A stretch of 64,000 bases of DNA from Acridotheres tristis (lineage: Eukaryota > Chordata > Aves > Passeriformes > Sturnidae): the NCBI GenBank assembly GCA_037013685.1, contig CM072898.1, positions 2,852,001-2,916,000 of the forward strand, given 5' to 3'. The translations under genes were made by a program, and so were the position numbers. Position 1 is the stretch's first letter. Each line of letters starts with the position of its first letter. The notes below the pieces were generated by a model, which saw nothing but the letters and a program-made list of their open reading frames with translations, had not been told where the DNA came from and made no database searches. This document shows positions 24,299 to 37,810 of the stretch, one piece after another.

Positions 24299-26263
24299 CG
24301 TCCTGAAGTTCTTCACAGGGAAGAGCAGATGCAGAGCAAATGTGTGGATCAATTTTAGATTGTGCAGTACCAACCAAGAGCTCTGCAGCCACATTAGCCA
24401 TGATCACTGGCAGGCAGACCTAAAGCCAAAAGTGCCAAGGCAGCCCCAAATCTATTTTTATGTTCTCCTAAGGGCCCCACATTTAGAGCTGCTGAAATAC
24501 AGAAACCAGCAGCAGCTGCATAATCAGTTTATGTGAAAACATTTGGAAACTATTAAGTCAGAGATTCAACAAGACAGTATCAAAAGAAGGGACTAACTCC
24601 TTCTCTTATTTATAGTCATGTGACACTGAATTTGGACCACAATATCTAAACAACAGTGTTATGGGTCTTACTAGCACCTTTTTTTGAGAGATGTGCTATC
24701 TCATAACATCCTTGGGCTCTAATAATTCCAGATTTGTGTTTGCAACTATAAATTCATTAATTCTCCCTTAATCTTCTGGGTTTTGTTTCCACAGACCACA
24801 GCCAGAGAAAATGATGAAGAAATCACAATTGACCTCATGGCAAACAATATAAAGGAGCACGTGAAGCTCACACTGTTCTGCCCGTGGCAACCAAGGCAGT
24901 TTACTCATTTTGGCCAAGTGTCCCAAGTTAACAGTTCAGCCAAAGGTTTAGTTTTCAAAGACTGTAGTCAAAGAACTGCAGAGCAGAGACCTGAGTATAT
25001 TTTCAGCTGGTTAGAGTCAAGAAGTAAAAGTCTTGAGGGTTTTTTTAATTCAATATGCAAACTTTAGAACTCAGCCAGTATAGATGATACTGAATAAGGA
25101 TTGGGTTTGGTTTGCTTTAAAGGGTGGGATATAATAGGATATTGGTACTCTGATCAATTAAGATAGTGCATCAATACATATTTATTACATAAAGATTAAA
25201 TTACCTCGAGAAACACATAATAAAAGTGCATAACCCATAAGAAGGAAAAAAAGAGAATGATTCTGTTCTGCCTGAAAATAACATGCAAATAAAAACATTA
25301 ATTAAAAAAAAAAACTTTAAGTCTAGTACTGAAAGAAAAAAACACAGGGCTGGCCAAACAGACTTGAGTTTGCATATTTGTTAGTGACAGTAAGTATTTA
25401 TTTTAATAAAGAAGCACTATATATAGTATAATTAACCAGAAATAAACATGCAGAGTTAACTGAATAGTTTATGTCAGTAATTTTTTCAAATATTAAGCCA
25501 TACTCATAGTAATTAGGGACACTATAATAAATTATTTCTGAACTATGACCTTCTAGCATTTTTATTCACCAAGACACGTCAAATGAAATAATATGTATAA
25601 ATGGTCACATTATTTGCTCTTATGATGGTTATAACTATTATGATATTTTAAACTATTATTACTGGATAAAAAGAGAAAGATTTCTGATGTATACATACTA
25701 GTATATATCTTCTTATATTTTTTTTAATATACATTCTAAAAACCATATTTGCTTAAAAAAATGTCTACAAACAATACCTGGTGAAACCTTACATCAATTT
25801 TAAAAAGCTGTAACTCAGAGAATTTCAAAATATTTCTCATGTTCAAGTATTAACAAGGGGTTTTTCAGAAAAAGGCATCACCCAACAGTTTCCATAGACA
25901 GCAAACAGCTAATTATAGGGGCTAATTGTGTTTAGCCATTTGTAAGTAAAGAATAACCATAAATACTACAGGAGATAAGGACAGACCTTGTTGTTTTGTT
26001 AAACAACAAGTTAACAGGAAATAATAAAGCCACACAGCTTGAATTGAGTCATCTTTTCCTCCCTTCATTATGAATCAGATCCTTTATTGCAGTTTTATTG
26101 AATGAAAACCACATTATGGCACAGTCAGTGGGAGTTTTGTCATCAGCGTCAAGTGAGGTCACTGCTTGATTACCTCTCCAAATAATATTAAAAATGACCT
26201 TGTATATTTAAACCTTAATCACAGCTTAACTGTATTTTTTGTAAGAAAGAAAAGTCCTCTTGC

Positions 26264-26286
26264 AAAAAAAAAAAAAAAAAAAAAAA
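26264..26286. repeat. A23 homopolymer
   Basis: Twenty-three consecutive A residues. It could be the tail of an old retroposed copy, but no upstream body was recognised. Confidence 0.9.
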
Positions 26287-26674
26287 GACAGATGCCTCCC
26301 AGGTGTCATATTTCAAGTGATGTAAAACAAGAGAGAGGCTGCTGGCTTTGGGATAGTTGCACAGTAACATTCGTGCTGGCCCTTCAGTATGTGAACAGAG
26401 CTTCCCACAAGCCCTCTAGCAGCACACGTACACCCATGCAATCGGAGCAATCTCACATCTCCAGGATTAGAAAAAAAAAAAAAAAGCCTTAAACCTGCAA
26501 GAGTTGTGCTGCAGGTTCCACAAGTCTGTCTGCACCTCTCTATCATAATGAAAGAGATGTACAGAGAGACCATAGCCATTAATAAATGCCTTCAAAATAT
26601 ACTAAATTTGAACTCATCTGTGGATTGAAAGGTTCTTTGGCCAAACAGGAATGCTACATGTAGGAGACCCTATG

Positions 26675-27235
26675 TCACGGTTCAGGAATGATTTCGTGTT
26701 CCCAGTGAAACAGCCCAGCCCATGTGCCACTCCCTCACTTCTCCCTCCCCGTGCGGTGGGACAGAGGAGAATTGCAGGCACAGAAATGTGAAGATCACGA
26801 GTTGAGATAAGAAATAATTCCTACAAAGAGCAATGAAGTAAGAAAATGCACATTAACAAGAATAGCAATAAGAGCACGTACAAAACAGATGAACTATTCA
26901 CACACAATCACTTACAGAACCTTGTGCCAAGCCCACACTCCAGAAAACCAGAGACACAACACCACTGCAGATGGTGTGGGGTGGTTTTGGATAACCCCAG
27001 GGTCCTGGCCATGCCCCTCCAGGCTGCTGCAAAAGTTAAGCCATACTGGCTGGAACCAGGACATTTTCTACAGCATCTCCATCATGGCCAGATGCTACAC
27101 CTTCCAACTCTATGTGTGTGTATAGACTTATATGCATGTATATGTAAAGGGAGAGGGAGGGGGAGAGAGGGGAGGACAATATGAGCTGTCTGTTGGTTGC
27201 AAGTTGCACCAGGAGCTCACAAGTGGTATCTGAGC
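26675..27235. mobile_element. LTR-like unit (copy 1)
   Basis: Shares several blocks in the same order with the next unit: a GTTGAGATAAGAAATAATT-type block, AGCAATGAAGTAAGAAAA, and near the end GCTCACAAGTGGTATCTGA. This fits two diverged copies of one LTR. The edges are approximate. Confidence 0.45.
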
Positions 27236-27255
27236 AATCCATACTCACTGTCCAT

Positions 27256-27725
27256 GGATTGTGGTTTAGGGATAGTATTCTCCAATTAGTGCTCTCACTA
27301 GAACCACAGCATCACTGCCACTCACTTGCCCCCTTCCCTTCCAACTGGAAGCACAAAATGCAAACACAAAGATCATGGGTTGAGGTAAAACAAATTTACT
27401 GGAAACAGCAATGAGATAAGAAAACCTACAGTAACAGTAACAATATTAATAACAAAAGGTGTAAGACAAAGAAACTATTTACTTGGAAAAAGAAACCCAA
27501 TAAACAAAACACCAGACTGTTCTGCCCAAAATGGTTCTTAACAGGAAGGAGCACCCTTCTTTTCCAAAGCAAGAGGGTCCCTTCCTCCTGGCTCCAGCAA
27601 TGACATGAAGGGGTGTAAACAACATCTGGGTCCATGGTGTGATCTGTCCTAGATGTCCCGCAGGTCAGGAGAGCTGGTGTGCTGCCTGCTGCACGAGATC
27701 ACAAGTGGTCTCTCACTTCTGTGAG
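27256..27725. mobile_element. LTR-like unit (copy 2)
   Basis: Begins TGTGGTTTAGGG and carries GGGTTGAGGTAAAACAAATT, AGCAATGAGATAAGAAAA and a late GATCACAAGTGGTCTCTCA block matching copy 1. Lies on the 3' side of the minus-strand ERVL pol relic, where that element's 3' LTR would be expected. Confidence 0.45.
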
Positions 27726-27734
27726 CTGTTCCCC

Positions 27735-27885
27735 ACAGGGTTTGTGTTCCAAGCCCCTCACCAGCCTCGTTGTCTCCTCTGGATGTGCTCTAGTGTCTCA
27801 AGGTCCTCCCTAAACTGAGGGGACAGAACTGGGCACAGCACTCGAGGTGTGGCCTCACCAGTGCTGAGCACAGGGGAAATTTCCA
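27735..27885 (-). mobile_element. CR1 fragment
   Basis: Contains the CR1-type sequence around GGCACAGCACTCGAGGTGTG with the surrounding CTGAGGGGAC and GTGGCCTCACCAGTGCTGAG, in minus orientation. It separates LTR-like copy 2 from the ERVL pol relic. Confidence 0.75.
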
Positions 27886-27964
27886 CCATTGTCCTCCACA
27901 CCACAGAGGCTTTGCCCCCTTAGCCCTGCTCGACTGCAGTGCACGGTTCAGTCATGGATAACCT

Positions 27965-30900
27965 GGGACATGGTGTGTGTGGTTAAAGCCACCCCTGGAG
28001 TACAAACCCATCTGGATGTTGCATCTTTTCTTTGATGACCTGAGGTGTCATGGGCCCATCAAAGCAGAAATAACTCAGCCTTGTGCTGCCGGTCCAGATC
28101 CACCTGAGACACTTTAACCTGGCAGCCCAAGGCACCTGTCTGTTGTGATGTCCTTTGCCAGCCCTGTTCTCTACCCAGGCACTGATGTTTTGCCACAATT
28201 CAGCTGCCCTGATGGCTTTCCCCTCTGTGCTGCCAACTGCTCTTTTCCCATCAGTCCAGCCACCCCCACAGGGCATTTGCCACCATCCACGAGTCAGTCT
28301 AGAGGTAATGTTGGCCATTTCTCTCTTTCAGCAATATCCAAATCCATCTGGATGCTTTCAGCTCCGCAACCTGACTTGATCCACCTTGTCCCAAAGAGCT
28401 TTTGTGACTCATCACATAGGACCCCATGCAGCAGTTTTCCATTTTCAGTGTATCTCCTCCTTTTCATTTTCAGTGTGTCTCTATGATACAGCAGTGAAGA
28501 GAGCAATGGCTTTTCCTGTTCTGGTACCTGATTCTATGGTGGGGCGTCCTCAGCACATCATCTTCTCCTCTTATGATGATAATCCAAAATTTTCACCTTC
28601 AGGCCAATTCCTGGTAACTTTCAAGATCCCTGGGCAATTGGGGTTTCCTATTCCAGGTTGCTGTGGGATCAGTGATCCACTTACTCCACACAGCATCAGG
28701 GCCAGGATGTGTGGAAGGGACTCCTCAGAACATCCAGCCCAGCACTGGCAGTCAGGGTGCCAGGAGGAGCTGTGCTTCAGTGCCAATCCCTTGTGAAGCA
28801 GCCATTCATAAGGTGCCAGGATCTCCTTTTTCGTTGGAGTATAGCAGGCCACAGATCCTTTGTGTCCCCCACTCCAGAACCCCAGAGATTATTCTCCAGT
28901 CTCCCCAGGTACTTCTTGCCAGAGGCTGCAGGAGGGACCATTCTCCTCAGCTGCAGTGTACAGTTTTTAGCCTCTGTCCTGATCAGCCCAGGGGCTATTG
29001 CATAAACAATCTCCTGTTTAATTTGTTCAAAAACTTGTGGATGTTCAGGACCTCACTTGAAAGCATTCTTCTTCCATGTCCCATGACAGAGAAGAGGGCT
29101 GACAATCTGACTGTCATCTGGAATATGCATCCTCCAAAACCCCACAGCATCTAGGATAGCCTGCATTTCCTTCCTTATGGTTTGTGGGGACATAACTGAG
29201 ATTTTGTTAATCACATCCATTGGAATCTGATGACATCCATCTTGCTACTTCATTCCTAGAAACTGAATTTCCTGGGCAGGTTCCTTAACCTTACTTTGGT
29301 TTATGACTTGATTCAGGCCATGACAGTCCACTGTCAGTCTCCACTGGACTGATGCAAGTCTTGCTGAGCGCTCCCAGCTCTCCAGTTCATGGATCATCCC
29401 ACGTATGGTGTCCCAAAATCCTGGTTGGTGCCATATTGCTGACAGGGGACTGTTGGGGTGGCCATCAGTACTTGTTCTTCAAGCCTCAGCAGTCCCATAG
29501 CAGCCAAAGGATTCAGCTGTTTAATTTCCCCTGTCTCCACAGCAGCTCTCCCAAAACCCCAGTGATGTCCTTTTGTGTCCTTGAAACGCCCTGTCCTGAG
29601 GTCATCTATGCCAAGGACACACACTGACCTCTGGAGAGTCATGCTGGGGGGTTTAGCCATTCATTGCTGGTCAGGCTCACTTCAGCTTCCAGCACAGTCA
29701 GCAGTGGTGATACCCCTGCCAGCCCAGAAACAGATGGATTCTGCCCCTGCAGGTCTCAATGGTATCCTTGAAGAGTTTCCTGTGGTGGTTGTTCCTCCTC
29801 TCAGCTCCCATCCCTGTGCTCCCAGGGCAGAGGTGGGGTTTCCATCCCACTTCTTCATGCACTCTCTGTGATCAAACCACAGGTTACCTCTTGGCGTGTC
29901 CCCTTGTCTCGGGGTGATTTTCTGATGGTACTCTATTCCCTGGGCATCTGCTTTATGCCCAGAAAAGCTGCTGCAGCTCTAGGATGAGCCAGGGCACAGG
30001 GCTGGAGCCTGAGAGCTGGGCAGGCTCTGTTCAAACCCTCTCTCTCCAGGTGCTCCAGCAGCACAGACTGGGACACTACATTGACCCTTTTGTTGGATTA
30101 GGTTTTTTGCTAGCTTGAAGCAAGAAGGTTTTTTCTTCCCTTCCCCTAGCCTGGAGGCTGTACCAGGAATCCTCTTGACAGCTTTGTTTTTTTCTTTTTT
30201 CTTTTCTTCTTTTTTCTTTTTTTCTTTTTTCTTTTTTTTTTTTTTTAAGTTTTTTAGTTTTTTAGATTTCTTTTTTAATCCCTTGAGCTGTTTCAGCTTG
30301 CTTTTCTTTTCAGCCAATCCAGCCAACTGGTAGAGGGCAGCCCTGAGCCAGTCTCAGAGAAGCTGAACCAGCACAAGGAAGCACCCTAAAACCCACCAGT
30401 CAATTTTGCTGCTGTGAGGAAGAGACAAACAGCAGAGAAGTTCCCACTGCTCTGCCCGAGCTGAGGAAGAGGCTGATGTGAACACTGTTCCTCCCATGCC
30501 CTGAGACAAACAGGGCAGCCAACATCTGCCTCTTGGCCATGCAGCAACGTGGGGCTGCAGTGTAAGGTTCCATTTCTTCTCCTGTGATTTGTGGGTATCT
30601 TGCTTTGTTATAAACAGTTGTAGTTTTTTTTTACTTTCATCCATGTTGCAATTATGTCAAGACAGACTGGACTGGCATCACCATCAATCTATTAAAAACT
30701 TCACGTGCCTTCTCTCAATGAGCTTCTTTCAGGCAACTCTGACTCCTTTCCTCACAGGCAGCTCCACACAGCTCTGACTTTGACTAAACCCCAGCCTGTC
30801 CCTTTCCCAGCCACCTAACCCTGTCTGTCCTCACACAACATCTTCTTACCTTGTCTGTCCCTGACACCACCACATGTCCCTTCCTCAGAGCACAGCCAGC

Positions 30901-31430
30901 ACACTCCGGGTCTCAAGCTCCAACCCAAACTGTAACTTGTGGCCAGCTAGCCACTCTTTTATACCACCCAAACTCACTGGGCAGGCACAAATATTTCTAC
31001 TCCTCAGTAACCAGTACAGCTGGAATTCACTGTGAGAGATTGCCTTCTGCATTATCCTATCAACCTGTCTTCCCATACATGCCCGGGTATTCACTCCTCT
31101 CAATGGCAGAAAGGGATTATTGGAGCCCTGCTCTTTAGAGGAAATGTTCTGGTTCTCCTAAAATTTGTCTCTAAACTGAGACACCCCTCTCTCTCGAGCA
31201 GGAGAGCACTTGCTCCCAGTACCAAGGTCCCAAACTGGTCTGTACTGGCAGGGCATGGGACACTTCTTTACATTGCTGGACAAACCTGGACAGTGTTTTC
31301 ACAGCTGAGATGCAGGCCCAAAGGAGAAGAGAAACTTTCTTCATCTCACCAGAGGTGGGCAACCAAATTATCTACAGTTTGTTCTCCTTCTGTCCATGCC
31401 ATCACTGCAATGAGTTGGCATGTGACAATG
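27965..31430 (-). mobile_element. Decayed ERVL-type endogenous retrovirus (pro-pol, possible gag)
   Basis: An old minus-strand ERV relic with frameshifts and stops. From 5' to 3' on the minus strand: possible gag-like sequence (about 31430-31170, low confidence), a Lys-rich low-complexity part (30.0-30.3 kb), the end of protease and start of reverse transcriptase (about 29660-29390), an RT start motif near 29320, the RT connection segment ending in a GFWRMHIP motif (about 29270-29090), RNase H pieces (28850-28300) and the RNase H/integrase border (28320-27985). The RT palm with its YxDD catalytic motif is missing: sequence before and after it is fused near 29300-29315. A TAG interrupts the frame near 29250. 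Non-functional. Confidence 0.8.
30186..30246. repeat. Polypyrimidine tract
   Basis: About 60 bases of T with interspersed C on the plus strand, within the ERVL relic. On the minus strand it reads as a Lys/Glu-rich low-complexity frame. Confidence 0.9.
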
Positions 31431-31539
31431 GTGCACTCCAGAGAAACTTACACCACATGGGTTGTGTACACTGGACTTCATCTGGATCTATGGGGACTGC
31501 TTGTTACTTGAATCCCTATAGACTATTTCTCAAGTAGAA

Positions 31540-34500
31540 GGGTAAACTGAAATAAACTGAAGTGTAATGGCTTCACCATTTAAAAAAATACAAACACAAA
31601 TTGCCAAGGTAGGGTAATAGACATTTAAAATATAAGAAGTGAAAACAACACCTACACAAGGACAGAATTCTGCACATGAGCCAAGCACAGCTAATGAAAA
31701 ACCGTCTTTCAAAGAGGTCAAAGAACACCTCCAAAACCACCTCACTTCTCCCATCAGTCCCACAGAACCTCATGTTTTGTGGCTATGGATTTCAGCCTTT
31801 TAGATGAAATTTTTTCTGTTTTGCTGCAGGAAGGTACACAACTTGCAATTTACTAGCCAGCTATGCTCCCTGCTTGAACAAACGTGTGTTTTATTATGAA
31901 CCAAAATACAGTCAAGCTTTAAAAACTTTTTCTTTTAATCTGGTGTACTTATGAGCTGGGCTGCCTGGAGAATGGAGCAGCACAGGTCCTAAAGAATCTA
32001 AATTGCTCTGTGTCTCCTTGCTCTTTCTCCCCTCGTGGCCTCTGTTGCATTTTTTGTCTTTTAAGTGACACTATGGGATAGCTACCATATCTGTCTCCAA
32101 GTTCACAGGCCAGTTTCATCTCTGTAAACATCAATAGCAAAATGCATCAGGGACATCTCTGCTGGGTGATGGAGGCAAGTCACTTTTTTCTCAATAAGAC
32201 TCTCTGATGTCATTGCTTCCTTTGTAAGAACAGACAATGAAAACCTTAAAACAAGCATACAAGCAACAGGTATTATGTTGTGTAAATTACTTACAAACTA
32301 AACCATCAATATCTTCTACAAGCAGCAAAGGAATAACTAGGAAATGTCTTTGTTTCCCCATGTGCAGACTGCAGTATCCCAAACAGTTCCTCTCCCCCAA
32401 AAGCCAGAGCTGACACTGTGGCAGATCCCTCCACGACACATACATCACATTGCACAGCCATGACACCGTGCAGCTGAACATGTCTGTTGAGGAATGACAC
32501 ATCACAGCAGAGCGTGGCAGCAAAGACAAAAAAGCAGCCCCAAAAACTGGGGTTAACAGGCAATGTGGCTTCACTTGATGTTTTTATCAAATGTTTTCAC
32601 CCAAATCTTTGTGAATAATGTGCAGGCAGCAGTGCCAGCTCCCAGGCAAACTGGAGATATCTTCCCCCAAGCCAATAGTCAGTGTTGCAATAAACAGCCA
32701 CTAAACATTTGGCAGCCTCTAATACTTCCCTTCTTTAGGCAACTGCCACTTTGATGAAAGATATCTCCAATAAGCAAATCTGCCTGCAGGAGTCACTTCA
32801 CTTTTTCCTATTCACAGACATGGAAGAATGAAAAATTAAATTTGATCAGGTCTGTGTTTGAAAGTTCAAGACCCCAAGCTGGAAATCCCCAGAGGCTGGT
32901 AGGGTACTCTGGCAAAATATTGCTGCCTGTTTGCCCTGTGCTTATGTTCTGCCCCAGATATGTGCTGTTGGGCACAGTTATTAGAGAGGACACAGGGCCA
33001 GATACACTGTCAGTCTGATTCAACTTGAGTCTAGATTCTTCCTTATGTTAAGTAATACTTAACTGTTATTGTGGTAAGTTCTGGATACAATTTCACAGAG
33101 CCAGCTGGCTATTAAATGCTTAAGAAAATTATTAATCACAACAGCACAGGAGTTAAAGATCTTCTGCAGCAATTCTGGCACTTTTAGAATTCTTTAAATT
33201 GTCAGATACTGGCTTTCTATTTCACCACTTCAAATATTTATATAAATACTAAGCTGCTAATATATTATTTCACATGGTATTCTTCCATAGCAGCTTGATA
33301 GAATCCCAGGAGCTGATTGTCAAAAACAGGTTAGTTTCGTGCTCCTAATTCAGCTATTAATCAATAACAGATACAGATCACATTCTGGCAACTGTCTAAG
33401 ATAAAAGCTTATTAAAAATATACCTATCAGGATAACTTAAATTTATCCCCTACAAATCCTTAGAGGTACTGCATAGGCTGTGATTAAGTCAAAGAAAGTA
33501 TGGCAATATATCATCTTTTTCTACCACCTTATGTGCAACTTATTTATTTAACTTATTTATTTAACTTATTTAACTCACACACTGTGAGTTAGACACCAAA
33601 AGAGAAAACCTGCAGCAGCTGAAAACAAAGCTAGTATCTAAGTTGACGCATTTCAAAATTTAATTTCTGGGCTTTAAAAGTCGTTTGGCTCAATCCAGAA
33701 CTCTATAAAGCAGTTTAGTCTCCTGTAGAAAAAATAAATATTCTCGTTAGAACACACTTTCCAGTGATGCAGCTGCTGTTAGACAGCAAGAGGAAACACA
33801 CAGGCAGGCAGATTCCTTGCTTCTCTCTTTCTCATCTCAATACATTTGCCAACATTAGGATAAATCATGAGAAGCTGCTAGAACACAAAATTCTCTTCCA
33901 AGTACACACATGAAAACATCTTTTATTTATTTTTCCCAAGTTAATTTGCAAGGCTTTCATAAAAGATTGGAATTGTTGTCTTTTTTATTCCAGAAGGAAA
34001 ATGTCTTATTAGACTAATTCAAGCCAAGACTTCACTTTCAACTTGTAACAGATGAGAATGTCACATGGAAACATGAAAAGATTCTGGCCAGAGCACTGGT
34101 GTACTGATTCAGGCTGGAGTCACCTGACTGAGTTCTTTTGGCATTTATTTTTGAGTGTCTTGCATTTAAACCCTGCAAGAGCAAGTCAAAGGCAGGCATC
34201 ATAGAAATAGCCACTAAATACATAAAGGTAACATATTTGATTAAAAAAACTCTGCTTTTCTATGCTGAAAATCTTTTTGCTGAGCTTGAGATTGTGCTGT
34301 ATGACTGACTGTATGATTATTGGGTCACAGTGAACAATCCAGAACCTCCTGACTTCTTCATGAATTTTTATCTCGTATATTTTGTCCTTGCCCACACAAG
34401 TTGGAAAATTAAGGAAAGCTATGATTAAGAAAACACAGTGCAATTTAGGAACCATACAAGAAAATCATGGTTAAATTACCTATGTGTTATGTCCAGAGCC

Positions 34501-34860
34501 AGCCCAAACATTTGCTGCTAAAGAACTTATACCATTAACTTTATTACAAATTTTCGAAGGCAGGTGGATTTGCTCTTCCTGCTCAAATAATTTAACAGGA
34601 TTCTTGCTATTGGCAATTAAATTATTATTTGGTTCTGCCTTAATATGATTTCAGAGATTCATTATAGCTCTAAAACTGTAGAACACTGTGTGCTTTGTAG
34701 ATAAAAAGACCAGACAACAGTTAACAAGGCTAGGGATTTGTGTCTATCATATAGATTGGTCAGGGTAATATGTGAGCTCCTGTAAAATCCTTTTATAAAA
34801 GGTTATAGTTTATCATATTTCACCTGAAAGGATTCCCTGTCTTTACCAGGTGTTAATTTC
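31540..34860. other. Intergenic, no gene recognised
   Basis: AT-rich DNA. A short tandem of TTATTTATTTAAC-type units lies at about 33538-33575. Open frames near 32287-32590 on the minus strand overlap each other and match nothing I know. Confidence 0.55.
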
Positions 34861-34861
34861 A

Positions 34862-36205
34862 AAGAATCACAGGCTCAATTAGGTGGTAAGAGATCTCTGA
34901 GATCATTGTGTCAAACTTTGGAGCAAACACCACCTTGTCAACCAGACCAGAGCACTGAGTGTCATGTCCAGTTGGTCCTTGAACCATCCAGAGATGGCTC
35001 CATCACCTCCCTGGGCAGTGCCTTCCAATGTTTAAGAATCCTTTCTGTGAAGAAATTCCTCCTGATGTCCAACTTAACCTCCCTGGTGCAGTTTAAGACC
35101 GTGTCCCCTTGTCCTGTCCCTGGCTGGCTGTGAGAAGAGCCTGAGCCCACCTTAGGGAGCTGTGGACAGTGACAGCATTCCCCTGGGCTCCCCAGCTCCT
35201 CAGTTCTCTCAGCCACTTCTCATCTGACTTATTCTCCAGACCCTTAATTAGTTTTCTCTTCTCTGGACTTGCTCCAGCCCGTCCATGTCCTTCTGGAGCC
35301 CAGAAACAGACCCAGCACTCGAGGTGTGGCCTCCCCAGTGCCCAGCCCAGAAGGACAATCCCTGCCCTGCCCCGATGGCCACACTATTGCTGGTCCAGGC
35401 CAGGTGCCATTGGCCTCCTTGGCCACCTGGGCACAGCCGGGCTCAGGTTCAGCCACTGGCAGTCAGCTTCCCAGCTGGGAGCTGCAGGGGCTGAGTGTGG
35501 CCAAAGGTACAGCCTGGCACTTGGTCCTGTGTCACCTCATGCCAGGGGTCCCAGCCCATGGATCCAGCCTGTCCAGGGCCCTTCCTGCCCTGCAGCAGAT
35601 CCACCCTCTGACCCAGCTTGGTGTCATCCATGGTTACACTTGATTCCCTCATCCACATCATCAATAGAGGTATTAAACAGCACTGCCCCCAGTACTGAGC
35701 CCTGGAGGACTCCAGGATTGAGCAGCTGCCAGCTGGATTTAACTCCATTCACCACCAGTCCCTTGGCCCAGCCATCCAGCCAGTTTTTAACCCAGTGAAG
35801 ATGAACCTGTCCAAGCCATGGGCTGCCAGCTTCTCCAGGAGAATGCTGTGAGAGACAGCATCAAAGGCTTTGCTGAAGCCCAGGTAGACACATCCACAGC
35901 CTTTCTCCCATCTCTTTGGCAGGTCCCCTGGTCATAAAAGAAGATCAGATTGTTCAGGGAGGCCTTGCCTTTCCTAATCCACCCTGGCTGGCTCTGAGCC
36001 CCTGGCCATGCTGTAGCTGCTGTGTGGTCACTCAGGCTGATCTGTTCCATCACCTTGCTGGGCACTGAGGTCAGGCTGGGACATCTGGAGTTCCCAGATC
36101 CTCCTTCCAGCCCTTCCTGGGGGTGGGATCACATTGGCACCTCCAGCCCTCTGGGACCTCCCTGCTGAGCCAGGACTAACAGATAATGGAGAGCAGTTTA
36201 AGCTT
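34862..36205 (-). mobile_element. CR1 retroposon, 5'-truncated, about 1.3 kb
   Basis: The left end reads like the complement of the CR1 3' tail (AATCACAGGCTCAATTAGGT...GATCTCTGAGATCATTGTG). Rightwards, broken minus-strand frames show reverse-transcriptase pieces: IRKGKASLNNLIFFYDQ, a KAVDV...KPLMLS segment and [19 protein letters not shown]. It is 5'-truncated and frame-broken, hence inactive. Confidence 0.9.
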
Positions 36206-36209
36206 CCAT

Positions 36210-37670
36210 TTGAAGGAGGCAGTCATAATGGAAACATGTCATAAGAAATTGGGTATTCACCCTACTTTCTTACAGACTGTGGCCATTTGGTTTACATTTG
36301 GCATCTATAAATGTTACAATTGGAATGATTCTAAAGTGCTTCTTAAATACTCATCATAACCTACATATTACACTTGACCCTTCTCAGGTCAATCATATAT
36401 TGATATCATAATCACACACATTCATGTAAAATGTTGCAATATTTTGAGAGATTAAGTAGAGTAAAGTAGAAGTATCTTGTCAGAAAAATACTGGCCTGTA
36501 AAAACATGTATGAAATATATTTCTGTGGATAAACATAAAATAATCTTAACAGTTAATAAGCACCTTCAACAAGAAGGCTAAAACAGCCCTACATGCTAAA
36601 TTTTCAATGAACTCTCCTATTTAGTAATTTCAAAAGTTTTATTTGCAAGTTGATTTTCTATCTCATCAATGAGAGGAAGCCAGTCAGACCCCTTTTCTCA
36701 GAAACAATCTAAATGCATCTGTAAGTGCTGCCAGCATTATTGAAAAGGCTTCATCCCATCATGACCTGAACTCACTGAGGAGAAAAACAAAAACATGATT
36801 TTAATAACATTGATTTTATCTGAAAGCTCAGAGTGCTTCATACTACATTCATTAACTCTCCCAGCAAGTCTGTGAGAGCAGGAGGTGTTATTGTAATTTT
36901 GCAGATGGCAAAAGAGATGAAAAGTGAAGAGCAGTGTGTGCAGAGCCAAGGAGCAGCTGAGGGCCAAGGACAGGTCTGTGATGCTCAGGGCTGCTCTGGC
37001 CAGGTGCTCTTGTTTGTTGGAAATTACACAGATCACAGCTGAGTTTATATGGATTTTCAAATACAGCCTTGCAAATAACAGTAGCATAAGGGCCAGGGGG
37101 CCTATAAGCACAGCATGCTGTATTTTAGAGCAGTTGATAATATAATTATATACAGAGTACAACTGCTTTACCTCACTGGGTATTGATGTGATGACATTGA
37201 AGATGTGGCAATAAGAAGAAAAAATTGTGAGCGGCATTTTCCTGACTCTGTGTGAATAAACACTCCTAGGAAAAAAACTTCCTTATTGTTGTAAATCCAT
37301 ATTATGGTATTGGCTTTTCACAAATATTAGGGTGGATGCCATCTGTGTGGCGTTGAAATGGTTTTTAAGGTATAGTTTTCTTTAGCAGTACCACAGGCTG
37401 ATAAAGTGTCTGTAGTAATGAACTGCCCTGGCTGGATAACAGCCAGTGAAGACACTGCCACTGACACAGCAGCCACCAGCACCCACTGTCTGTGGGCACT
37501 GAACACCACAGCCCAAATTAAGAGTGATGAAAAAAAGAAATTAAAACCACAGCCAAGAAACATGCATGCTCTAAAAAGGCAGACTCATAGACTGGATATG
37601 TAAAACAGGAATAAGAAAAATAGTTTATAGAAAAGTTTGAAAATATCTGATAGGTCTACGAACACGCAAG
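36210..37670. other. Intergenic, no gene recognised
   Basis: AT-rich; short open frames on both strands match nothing I know. No clear repeat. Confidence 0.5.
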
Positions 37671-37674
37671 GGGC

Positions 37675-37810
37675 TGATGGATTTAAGGGGTGTCTCCAAA
37701 CCAGCAGGGCTGCTCTTGGCTGAATGCCAGGCACCCAGCCAACAGAACCTTTTGTTTTATTGTTTGTCTCTTATTAAACCTTTTAAAACGCACCAGCAGA
37801 GCGAGCCTCG
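37675..37810 (+). mobile_element. LTR remnant upstream of the tRNA patch
   Basis: TTATTAAACCTTTTAAAACG...GCGAGCCTCGTTTTCC resembles the R-U5 end of the LTR at 6030 (TTTAATAAACCTTTGAAATT...GCGAGGGTCGTTTCTC). The start is not defined. Confidence 0.4.

Larger units (their letters stand above)
17090..26670. other. Gene-poor intergenic stretch
   Basis: AT-rich DNA with only short, unrecognised open frames on either strand. Small features: an AT run near 17770, a (TTA)n microsatellite and an A23 run (listed). An open frame at 24783-25067 follows an acceptor-like tract ending TTTCCACAG but matches nothing I know. Confidence 0.55.

Noticed and set aside
24783..25067. A 94-codon plus-strand frame after an acceptor-like TTTCCACAG.
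   Set aside because: No matching donor or partner exon, and no family resemblance; too short to support.
28145..29154. Several plus-strand frames of 70-160 codons.
   Set aside because: They are antisense to the ERVL pol relic on the minus strand.
35169..35798. A 209-codon plus-strand frame.
   Set aside because: Antisense to the 1.3-kb CR1, which explains both its GC content and its open frame.
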